From the NCBI GenBank assembly GCA_028290085.1, contig JAQGKN010000496.1, forward strand, positions 1-6,654: a DNA stretch of 6,654 nt, read 5' to 3'. Position 1 is the first letter of the stretch, and each line of letters opens with the position of its first letter. Under the pieces are notes generated by a model that was not told where the DNA came from, did not search any database, and was given only the letters and a program-made list of their open reading frames with translations. The position numbers and the translations under genes were made by a program. Of this stretch, positions 1 to 5,878 are shown piece after piece. Origin of the DNA: Hyphomicrobiales bacterium. Lineage in GTDB: Bacteria > Pseudomonadota > Alphaproteobacteria > Rhizobiales > Beijerinckiaceae.

Positions 1-446
1 GACACGAGCAACGGCAAGGCCAGCGCGATCAACGCCACAAGTGTAACAACGCTTGCGGGCGCGCGCAGGAAAGGCAAAGCGCAAAGGCTCGCGAGAGCGA
101 TCAGATGCAGGATGCCGAAGAAAATGAACTCGTCGGGGAAGATCGCATAGGTGATGGCGCTGACGCCCGCAGCTGCCAGCGCAATCCGACCGATGCGAAT
201 GAGTGCAGGCCGCAAGCCCGGCTTCTGCGCCGCCGCCAGCACAAGACCGATGCCTGCTAGCATGATGAAGCCGGTTGCGATGGTATGGCCATAGGCGCGA
301 AAGCGCGGATCGTCGGGCCATGACGCGGGGATCAGGCCAAAGAAGCCGAGATCCCACACGATGTGGAACACGAACATGGCAAGCAGTGCCACGCCGCGCG
401 CCGCATCTAGAATGAGAAGGCGCCCGCGCCCCGGGTTTACCGTCAT
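1..446 (-). CDS. DUF1624 / HGSNAT-like membrane acyltransferase, N-terminal part (cut by window edge)
   Basis: This integral membrane protein belongs to the DUF1624 family, related to heparan-alpha-glucosaminide N-acetyltransferase. Related enzymes move acyl groups across the membrane onto sugars. I see 148 codons from the ATG at 446; the C-terminal part lies outside the window. Family marks are visible: D14 and R17-G18 just before the first membrane segment, H28 followed by W31-D32-L33 (the H..WDL signature), and a second conserved block F110-G111-I112-L113-H114. Hydrophobic segments lie at about 19-38, 54-73, 85-103, 107-121 and 127 onward. The start is 23 bp after the stop of the exported-protein gene, with only a weak ribosome site, so it is probably co-transcribed with that gene and opgH. 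By context it might acylate periplasmic glucan, as OpgC does elsewhere, but OpgC is a different family and the substrate is a guess. Family assignment is fairly sure; function is not. Confidence 0.8.
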   Translation of the reverse strand, partial: MTVNPGRGRLLILDAARGVALLAMFVFHIVWDLGFFGLIPASWPDDPRFRAYGHTIATGFIMLAGIGLVLAAAQKPGLRPALIRIGRIALAAAGVSAITYAIFPDEFIFFGILHLIALASLCALPFLRAPASVVTLVALIALALPLLV

Positions 447-469
447 GTGTGCTGTCCCGGCGAGTCCGA

Positions 470-1483
470 TCAGGGCGTAGGCTGATCCGAGAAATGGCTG
501 AACACCATGTCCGGCGCACTCTTGTTATGCTGCGAGGGCGCGATGCGGCCCGCCCAGATCTCCGTCGCCAAGCCGCCCGGATAGGTCATGATGGGGGACT
601 CGCCCCAGCTCTCGCTATTCTTGCTGCGCCACGCGACCCGCGCGACATCCGAATTGAACTCGGTCGCATACATGGAGCGCATGCTGGCGAAGGGCAGATC
701 CTTCGGTAGGTCGCCCGAGAACGATGCGTTCAGCACGATGCGCTCCTGGTCGATCGTATCGATCTTCAGTTTCGCCGAACCGCCGCGCACATAATCGAGC
801 GTGAAGGTGAGTGTGTCGGGATCGAATGCGACCGACTTCAAAGCCACGATAGGACGTTCCTGCGTTTCAACCGGCCCGAGCAGGAATGACGAGCCATAGG
901 ACGTCCAGCGCATGTCCGCGAAGGGCAGCGGCCGCGCGCGCCAGTAGCCGTCGGGCGGATAAAGCACCAGCACTTCTTCCGCGCGCTCGCGATATCGCAT
1001 CCAGAGCTGGATCATGTGGAGGCCGGTCTCGACATGATCGCCGACACGCACCGGCACGTTGCCCGGCCGCCAGAACGAAGGATAGGTGTAGCCGACGAGC
1101 CAATATTCCGGTGTCTCCCAGAACGTCTTGCGCCGCGCATTCGATTTGAAGCTCGTGTCATGTGACATGTCGCAGGCCGTGAAATCCGGCGCCCAACGAT
1201 CAACGACGATGGAGCCGATATAGGCCGGATGCACAGCCTGAATGCGGAAACGCCGAATGTTGGGCGCACTCATGTTCAGCTCGACATTGTCCTTCTCCGC
1301 GCACAGCACGGGAACCGATTTGTTGGCGATCTGAACCGCGAGCTCATTCGGGTCGATGCCTTGCGAGGGCGGTACGAAAGCGGCTGGCGCCGCCGGTACG
1401 GCGGGCGCGCGTTGTGCCTGGGCTTGCGTGACGGGAAAGGCGAGTGCGAGCGAAAAAGCGAGCGCGAAAAAACGATGTGTCAT
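470..1483 (-). CDS. Exported protein of unknown function, downstream of opgH
   Basis: I do not recognise this 337-aa protein. It starts with a clear Sec signal peptide: basic H3-R4, a hydrophobic core at about 5-18, and a probable signal peptidase I site after A21-Q22-A23. A Pro/Ala-rich linker follows (about 25-40). The mature protein is soluble-looking, rich in aromatic residues (many Trp and Tyr), and has no further membrane segment. C61 and C104 could form a disulfide in the periplasm. I chose the ATG at 1483 because it gives the signal peptide and forms ATGA with the opgH stop, suggesting translational coupling; the open frame runs further upstream but only as a shadow inside opgH. A possible AGGA lies 13 nt upstream, which is far. 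Its position between a glucan synthase and a putative acyltransferase suggests a job in periplasmic glucan maturation. It is too short for, and does not look like, OpgG/OpgD (about 500 aa). The gene is certain enough; the function is unknown. Confidence 0.88.
   Translation of the reverse strand: MTHRFFALAFSLALAFPVTQAQAQRAPAVPAAPAAFVPPSQGIDPNELAVQIANKSVPVLCAEKDNVELNMSAPNIRRFRIQAVHPAYIGSIVVDRWAPDFTACDMSHDTSFKSNARRKTFWETPEYWLVGYTYPSFWRPGNVPVRVGDHVETGLHMIQLWMRYRERAEEVLVLYPPDGYWRARPLPFADMRWTSYGSSFLLGPVETQERPIVALKSVAFDPDTLTFTLDYVRGGSAKLKIDTIDQERIVLNASFSGDLPKDLPFASMRSMYATEFNSDVARVAWRSKNSESWGESPIMTYPGGLATEIWAGRIAPSQHNKSAPDMVFSHFSDQPTP
1480..1483 (-). other. ATGA stop-start overlap, opgH to exported-protein gene
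   Basis: The TGA stop of opgH (1482-1480) and the ATG of the next gene (1483-1481) share bases. No strong Shine-Dalgarno sequence stands at normal distance, so re-initiation by ribosomes finishing opgH is the likely way the exported protein is made. This ties the amounts of the two proteins together. Confidence 0.85.
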
Positions 1484-3297
1484 GCGGGTTCGAAAATCCT
1501 TGTCGTCTCGCCGTGCTCGGTGAGGGCGTGGCCCCCGCGTCGCGCGTCGAGAGCTGTGAGAATAGGGGGCGGTGCCAGATCTTCCGGCAGCGCGCAAAGA
1601 CTCGTGCGCGCCAGCCAGCTTCCAAGAGCCGGTGAAGCGCTGAGAACGGCGAAAGGCACGGCGAGGAGATAGCCTGCAGTCAGTGGCAATGACCACAGGA
1701 TGACCCCGGGCGCGAGCACGCCCGCCGCCACGAAGAGAAACACCCCGAAGGCCATTTGCGGCCACAACCCGCGCGCGGCAGTCGCGACCGACAGTGCATG
1801 CGCGTCGCGCGCCTGTCCGCTCCAGATGACGGAGCGCCCAAACAGCAGCCCGATCATGAACAGGCTGGTCCGCAGCGTGGTGCTTGCCCCGAGCAGAAAG
1901 GAGAAGCCGAGTTCCAGCAGCGCGCCAAGAGCGAAGCGCCTGCCACCGCCGTAGCGCGCGAGACCGCCGGGCGTCAGGGCGATGTCAAGGAACCCCGCCA
2001 GCTTCGGCGCCAGATACATGGCCAGGAAGACGGCATAGAAGCCAAGCGCGGAGGCGGCCGGAAACGCATTCACATCCTCGCCGTCGAGCGGCTTCAACGC
2101 CGCGAGCGCGATGATCGCCGTAAAGGCCGGCACGCCGATGAACATCATGATCGCCCAGAGCAGCTGGAAACGGTTCATGGGATGCAAACCCTTCAGGCCG
2201 AGCAGCGCCCAATATTGCATATTGCCCTGGCACCAGCGCAGATCGCGGCGCGAGAATTCGAGCAGGGTCGGCGGGTTGTCCTCATAGCTGCCGCTCTCCT
2301 GCGGCAGCACGCGGCACTCGAAACCCGCGCGGCGCATCATCACCGCTTCGACCTGATCGTGCGAGAGGATCTGCCCGCCGAGCGGTGCCTTCCCCGGCAG
2401 GACGGGCAGCTTGCAATGGTCCCGAAACGGCGCAATACGCACCAGCGCATTATGGCCCCAGAACGGACCGCAATCGCCCGCCCAGAAAGCGCTGCCCATC
2501 GTGTAAGGGCGCATGCCGTGGCGCATGCCGAACTGGAAGATGCGCGCAAAACCCGACGTCGCCGGCGCGCCCACGACGAGGCTCTGCAGAATGCCGAGTT
2601 TCGGATGAGCCTGCCCCATGCGGACCATGCGCAGGATCGTCTCGCCCGACATCAGGCTGTCGGCGTCGAGCGGCAGCATGAATTCATAATCGGCGCCCCA
2701 CCGCTCACAAAAGTCGCGCAGATTGCCGGCCTTGTAGCCCGCATTGTCAGTGCGGCGCCGGTAGAAAAGGCGTTCGCTGAACTCCGGGTTGCGCAGCTTC
2801 AGCCCATCGAAGGCGTGCTCTTCCAGCGCCGCGACATCTGCCTCGCTCGTGTCGCTCAGGACGAAGAAGCCAAATGTCGAATCCTCGCCCGTCGCGAGAA
2901 TGGAATGCATCACTGTCTCCAGCCGCGCATAGGCGCGCGCCGGGTCTTCGTTGCGCACGGTCATGACGACAGCGGTGCGCAGATGGAGTGGTCCGCTCGT
3001 GTCGCCGGCATCCGCAAAGGGCGCGACGAGCGCCAGCGCATCGTCACGCATATGCAGCAGCCACAGACCGATGAGCGCATTCCACACGCCCAGCACGCTC
3101 CACGGCGCTGCAATTGCGAAGCAGACGAAAATCGCCACGTCAATCGCGCTCCAGCCCTGCGCACCCAGAATTTGCGCGAGCCAGACCAGCAGCAGCCCGT
3201 AGGTTACGAGATTGAGCGAGGCGACGCCGACGCGCCGGCGTGTCAGGATGGACGCGGGCTGCAAGTGTGCGGACAAAGCCGAGGGGATGGACGTCAT
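1480..3297 (-). CDS. opgH: Glucans biosynthesis glucosyltransferase H (OpgH/MdoH), short form
   Basis: This inner-membrane GT2 glucosyltransferase family makes the beta-1,2-glucan backbone of osmoregulated periplasmic glucans from UDP-glucose and is thought to pass it to the periplasm. The 605-aa protein has two N-terminal membrane segments (about 23-45 and 52-82). A cytoplasmic GT2 domain (about 100-375) follows, with the D211-A212-D213 nucleotide-sugar motif, an S-H-D-Q block before the acceptor region, and the R354-W355...Q357 product-site motif. Further membrane segments lie at about 379-401, 412-431, 455-487 and 515-552 (the last probably two helices). The frame is open upstream to 3549, but that extension overlaps the divergent dehydrogenase gene, and the ATG at 3297 places the first helix normally; a weak GAGTG lies 6 nt upstream. 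E. coli OpgH is 847 aa; this form lacks its long N-terminal cytoplasmic region, as other alphaproteobacterial forms appear to. The gene heads the minus-strand operon. Confidence 0.95.
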   Translation of the reverse strand: MTSIPSALSAHLQPASILTRRRVGVASLNLVTYGLLLVWLAQILGAQGWSAIDVAIFVCFAIAAPWSVLGVWNALIGLWLLHMRDDALALVAPFADAGDTSGPLHLRTAVVMTVRNEDPARAYARLETVMHSILATGEDSTFGFFVLSDTSEADVAALEEHAFDGLKLRNPEFSERLFYRRRTDNAGYKAGNLRDFCERWGADYEFMLPLDADSLMSGETILRMVRMGQAHPKLGILQSLVVGAPATSGFARIFQFGMRHGMRPYTMGSAFWAGDCGPFWGHNALVRIAPFRDHCKLPVLPGKAPLGGQILSHDQVEAVMMRRAGFECRVLPQESGSYEDNPPTLLEFSRRDLRWCQGNMQYWALLGLKGLHPMNRFQLLWAIMMFIGVPAFTAIIALAALKPLDGEDVNAFPAASALGFYAVFLAMYLAPKLAGFLDIALTPGGLARYGGGRRFALGALLELGFSFLLGASTTLRTSLFMIGLLFGRSVIWSGQARDAHALSVATAARGLWPQMAFGVFLFVAAGVLAPGVILWSLPLTAGYLLAVPFAVLSASPALGSWLARTSLCALPEDLAPPPILTALDARRGGHALTEHGETTRIFEPA

Positions 3298-3385
3298 CTG
3301 GGACACTCTATCCGGTGAAAGCCTGCCCGCATTGTCGGCTGGATTGCCTATTGCTAAGTCTGGCGGGACATTAGTAGGTGATGCG
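3298..3385. promoter_or_regulatory. Divergent intergenic region with both operon promoters (inferred)
   Basis: The 88 bp between opgH and the dehydrogenase gene is the only non-coding stretch that can drive both operons, since the genes point away from each other. It is less GC-rich than the flanking genes, especially at 3340-3375. For the plus strand, TTGTCG (3332-3337) with TAAGTC 17 nt later (3355-3360) is a weak sigma70-like pair; the -10 match is poor. I see no convincing operator palindrome or riboswitch. The region as promoter-bearing is well supported by layout; the exact boxes are not. Confidence 0.55.
3376..3380 (+). promoter_or_regulatory. Ribosome binding site of the dehydrogenase gene
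   Basis: AGGTG lies 5 nt before the ATG at 3386. It supports that start over the open extension to 3212, which would overlap the opgH 5' end. A nearby ATG at 3381 is in another frame. Confidence 0.55.
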
Positions 3386-4390
3386 ATGACGGTCGAGACG
3401 AAAAACACGCGAAAACTTGGCGCCGGAGCTAGCCGTGCGCTTTGGTATACGAGTAAGGCGCGCGCCGAGCTGCGCCCCGTTGCCGTGCCCGAGCCTGGCC
3501 CCGGGGAAGCGCTCATCCTGACGCTGTGGTCGGGCATCAGCCGTGGCACCGAACGCCTCGTCTATGAGGGCCGCGTGCCCATGTCCGAATACGACCGGAT
3601 GAAAGCTCCCTTCCAGGAGGGAGAATTCCCTTATCCCGTGAAATACGGCTATTGCGCGGTCGGTATCGTCGAGCAGGGCCCCAAGGAATGGCTCGGCATA
3701 CCCGTCTTCGCACTGCATCCGCATCAGACTCGCTTCGTCATGCCGGTCGAGCGACTCGTGGCGATCCCCGAGGCCCTGCCGCTGCGGCGCGCCGCGCTCG
3801 CCGCCAATATGGAGACCGCGCTCAACGCGCTCTGGGATTCGGGCGCCGGTCCCGGTGACAGAATCGTGATCGTCGGCGCGGGCCTTATCGGCCTGCTCGT
3901 CGCCTTCCTCGCAGCCCGGCTGCCGGGTGCCGAGGTAACCGTTGTCGATGTCGAGCCCGATCGTGCGGGCATCGTCGCGGCGTTGGGCGCCACATTCCGC
4001 ATGCCCAACACGCTGGCGGGCGATGCCGACGTGGTCTTCCACGCCAGCGCGCAGGCCGAAGGGCTTGCGACTGCGCTGGGTGCGGCGGGCATGGAAGCCA
4101 CCGTGGTTGAACTCAGCTGGTATGGAGACAAGCAGGTGATGGTGCCGCTGGGCGGAGCCTTCCACAGCCGCCGCCTGAAGCTCGTTTCTTCGCAGGTCGG
4201 TCAGGTCGCGACAGGGCGCCGCCCGCGCTGGACTTATGCGCGCCGCCTGCGCAAAGCGCTCGATCTTCTGCAGGACGACGTGATTGACCAGCTCATCACC
4301 GGCGAAGTGGCCTTCGAAAGCCTGCCGGACGCGCTGCACGACATCCTTTCGCCCACCGCGCCGGCTCTCGCGACGGTTGTGCGTTACTAA
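3386..4390 (+). CDS. BchC-like medium-chain dehydrogenase (MDR), apparently without zinc ligands
   Basis: This 334-aa soluble protein is of the kind automated annotation usually calls zinc-binding alcohol dehydrogenase. It has an N-terminal GroES-like domain (about 18-150) with the S49-G50-I51-S52...G54-T55-E56 block seen in BchC-type dehydrogenases. The Rossmann domain follows (about 155-300), with G164-A165-G166-L167-I168-G169 and acidic D188 at the end of strand 2, which favours NAD(H) over NADP(H). The usual G-H-E zinc motif is replaced by G88-Y89-C90, the usual first Cys by the Ser-containing block, and the four-Cys structural zinc loop is absent; C90 is the only cysteine. It probably oxidises or reduces a side chain or sugar carbon without a classical catalytic zinc. 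It is the first gene of the plus-strand operon. It is unlikely to be BchC itself, because no other photosynthesis gene is here. Substrate unknown. Confidence 0.9.
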   Translation: MTVETKNTRKLGAGASRALWYTSKARAELRPVAVPEPGPGEALILTLWSGISRGTERLVYEGRVPMSEYDRMKAPFQEGEFPYPVKYGYCAVGIVEQGPKEWLGIPVFALHPHQTRFVMPVERLVAIPEALPLRRAALAANMETALNALWDSGAGPGDRIVIVGAGLIGLLVAFLAARLPGAEVTVVDVEPDRAGIVAALGATFRMPNTLAGDADVVFHASAQAEGLATALGAAGMEATVVELSWYGDKQVMVPLGGAFHSRRLKLVSSQVGQVATGRRPRWTYARRLRKALDLLQDDVIDQLITGEVAFESLPDALHDILSPTAPALATVVRY

Positions 4391-4398
4391 AAATCAGC

Positions 4399-4402
4399 GG
4401 AG
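4399..4402 (+). promoter_or_regulatory. Ribosome binding site of the PTPS-like gene
   Basis: GGAG lies 7 nt before the ATG at 4410 in the 19-bp gap after the dehydrogenase stop. It fixes the start; the frame is open for 42 more codons upstream, but these lie inside the dehydrogenase gene. Confidence 0.7.
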
Positions 4403-4409
4403 ATCAAGC

Positions 4410-4811
4410 ATGTATGCCCTCGAAGTGCGTGAGCACATCATGATCGCCCATAGTTTCAAGGGCGAGTTCTTCGGACCCGCGCAGAACATGCACGGGGCCA
4501 CCTTCATTGTGGACGTGGCCTTCTATCGTGAGCAGCTGACGAGCAACGAGGTCGTGGTCGACATCGGCCGGGCGAGCGAGGCGCTGAAGGCGGTGCTCGG
4601 CCCGATCAATTACCAGAATCTCGACGCGCTCCCGCAATTCACGGGACGCCAGACCACGACGGAATTCCTGTCGAAGTACATTTTCGACGCCATGTCGGCC
4701 GCGGCCCGCAATGGCGACCTCGGTGACAGCGGCGAGGGCATTGCGAAGATCCGCGTGACCCTGCACGAATCCCACGTTGCCCGGGCCTGGTTTGAAGGTC
4801 CGGTGGCCTGA
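4410..4811 (+). CDS. PTPS/QueD-like protein with substituted catalytic residues
   Basis: This 133-aa protein has the T-fold layout of 6-pyruvoyl-tetrahydropterin synthase / 6-carboxytetrahydropterin synthase (COG0720), at usual family length. By motif alignment with E. coli QueD recalled from memory, zinc ligands H16 and H31 match H14 and H28, but H33 of the H-G-H motif is A30. Catalytic Cys27 is A24, and the catalytic D70-H71 pair is N67-Y68. Retained are the V50-D51 strand, E85 in the T-T-E block, and E120, equivalent to the glutamate that anchors the pterin ring. So the protein may still bind a pterin-like ring, but ordinary PTPS or QueD chemistry is unlikely. It lies between a dehydrogenase and a glycosyltransferase gene (5 bp before the latter) and is probably translated from the same mRNA. 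No queC, queE or queF is nearby, which argues against a queuosine role. Family sure; reaction unknown. Confidence 0.9.
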   Translation: MYALEVREHIMIAHSFKGEFFGPAQNMHGATFIVDVAFYREQLTSNEVVVDIGRASEALKAVLGPINYQNLDALPQFTGRQTTTEFLSKYIFDAMSAAARNGDLGDSGEGIAKIRVTLHESHVARAWFEGPVA

Positions 4812-4816
4812 CAGAC

Positions 4817-5878
4817 ATGGCGCGCGCGGTCTTCGCAATTCCCGGCGATCTCGCGAGCCTGACCGGCGGCTATCGCTACGACCGCGAAGTCATGGCACGC
4901 TTGCCGGGGCTCGGAGTTGCCGTTGAGCATCTCCAGCTGCCGGGGAGCTTTCCATCGCCCGGTCCGCAGGATCTTGCGGTGACGGAGCGCCTGCTGGCGT
5001 CCGTGCCGCGCGATGCGGTGCTGTTTATCGATGGGCTGGCGTTCGGCGCCTGTCCGGCTGCGCTCGTGGATGTCATCGCCGCCCCCATCGTCGCGATGGT
5101 TCATCACCCGCTAGCGCTGGAAACTGGCCTCGCCGACCCGAGCCGCCGCGCGCTTGCCACCAGCGAACGGAACGCTCTGGCAAGAGCCTCGCATGTCGTC
5201 GTACCAAGCCCGGCCACCAGAGACGTGCTCGCAACCGATTACAGCGTGCCGCTCGGCAAGATCACGGTCGCGCTCCCGGGAACGGACCGCGCCCCGCAAG
5301 CACGTAGCAGCGGCGCGTCATCGCTGGCCCTTCTCGCCGTGGGCTCGGTCGTACCCCGCAAGGGCTACGACGTTCTCGTCGAGGCGCTCACGCGGCTGGG
5401 GACCGAATACTGGAGCCTCACCATCGCAGGTTCGCTCGCCCGCGCGCCCGACCACGTGGCCGCGCTTGAAGCGCAGATCGCAGCCTGTGGCCTTGCGTCG
5501 CGGATCAAACTCACCGGCGAGATCGACGCGGCCGCCCTCGACGCGCTCTATGCCGGCGCTGATGTCTTCATCCTGTCCTCGCACTACGAGGGCTACGGCA
5601 TGGTGCTCGCGGAAGCTATGGTGCGCGGCCTGCCCATCGTCGTCACGACGGGCGGCGCGGCGGACGATACTGTGCCGGATGCTGCTGCGCTGAAGATTCC
5701 CCCGGGCGATGTTCTGGGCCTCCGCTCGGCCTTGCTGCGCATGGTGCAGGACGCGCCGCTCCGCAAATCGCTGGCCGAGGCCTCCTTCACAGCGGGGCAG
5801 GCATTGCCCACATGGGAGGACACGGCAGGCATCGTCGCCGCCGTTCTGTCCAGCGTCGCAGAAGGAAAATGGTCATGA
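4817..5878 (+). CDS. Glycosyltransferase family 4 protein, soluble
   Basis: This 353-aa protein has the GT-B fold of family GT4. The N-terminal acceptor domain (about 1-165) has the early G17-G18 glycine pair next to Y19-R20. The C-terminal donor domain (about 170-345) begins with the G-S-V-V-P-R-K-G block (R181-K182 for donor phosphates) and holds the EX7E motif (E258 to E266) in the E-G-Y-G...E-A-M sequence. Retaining transfer from a nucleotide sugar is expected for GT4. There is no signal peptide or membrane helix, so it acts in the cytosol. It starts 5 bp after the PTPS-like stop with only a weak ribosome site and ends in an ATGA overlap with the methyltransferase gene, so it is coupled on both sides. 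GT4 includes cyanobacterial pterin glucosyltransferases as well as many polysaccharide enzymes; with a PTPS-like neighbour, a pteridine-type acceptor is possible but unproven. Confidence 0.92.
   Translation: MARAVFAIPGDLASLTGGYRYDREVMARLPGLGVAVEHLQLPGSFPSPGPQDLAVTERLLASVPRDAVLFIDGLAFGACPAALVDVIAAPIVAMVHHPLALETGLADPSRRALATSERNALARASHVVVPSPATRDVLATDYSVPLGKITVALPGTDRAPQARSSGASSLALLAVGSVVPRKGYDVLVEALTRLGTEYWSLTIAGSLARAPDHVAALEAQIAACGLASRIKLTGEIDAAALDALYAGADVFILSSHYEGYGMVLAEAMVRGLPIVVTTGGAADDTVPDAAALKIPPGDVLGLRSALLRMVQDAPLRKSLAEASFTAGQALPTWEDTAGIVAAVLSSVAEGKWS
5875..5878 (+). other. ATGA stop-start overlap, glycosyltransferase to methyltransferase
   Basis: The methyltransferase ATG (5875-5877) overlaps the glycosyltransferase TGA (5876-5878). 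Together with the AAGGA at 5862-5866 it indicates tight translational linkage of the two enzymes. Confidence 0.85.

Noticed and set aside
1441..1475. Short GCGAG/GCGAA-like tandem repetition
   Set aside because: It encodes the Ala/Leu/Phe hydrophobic core of the signal peptide, and repeated codons for few residues explain it.
1484..1765. N-terminal extension of the exported-protein frame up to 1765
   Set aside because: The extra 94 residues are Arg/Ala/Gly-rich, lie within opgH coding sequence, and would bury the clear signal peptide that begins at the ATG at 1483.
1756..3318. A 520-codon open frame on the plus strand
   Set aside because: It lies almost wholly opposite opgH, which has clear GT2 motifs and membrane helices. 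Its translation is rich in Arg, Gln, His and Ala with no domain, typical of antisense frames in GC-rich DNA.
3332..3360. A confident sigma70 promoter for the plus-strand operon
   Set aside because: Spacing is right, but the -10 box matches the consensus poorly, so I report only the region and not a defined promoter.
3212..3385. N-terminal extension of the dehydrogenase to 3212
   Set aside because: It would overlap the opgH 5' end and add 58 residues with no place in the MDR fold; the ATG at 3386 has a ribosome site and fits the family start.
3371..4339. A 322-codon open frame on the minus strand
   Set aside because: It is antisense to the dehydrogenase gene, whose Rossmann motif and family pattern are clear. 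The antisense product has low-complexity charged composition and no recognisable domain.
4410..4811. Calling this gene queD or a folate-pathway PTPS-III
   Set aside because: The catalytic Cys/Asp/His and one zinc His are replaced, no Glu stands in the Cys position, and no queuosine or folate gene is nearby.
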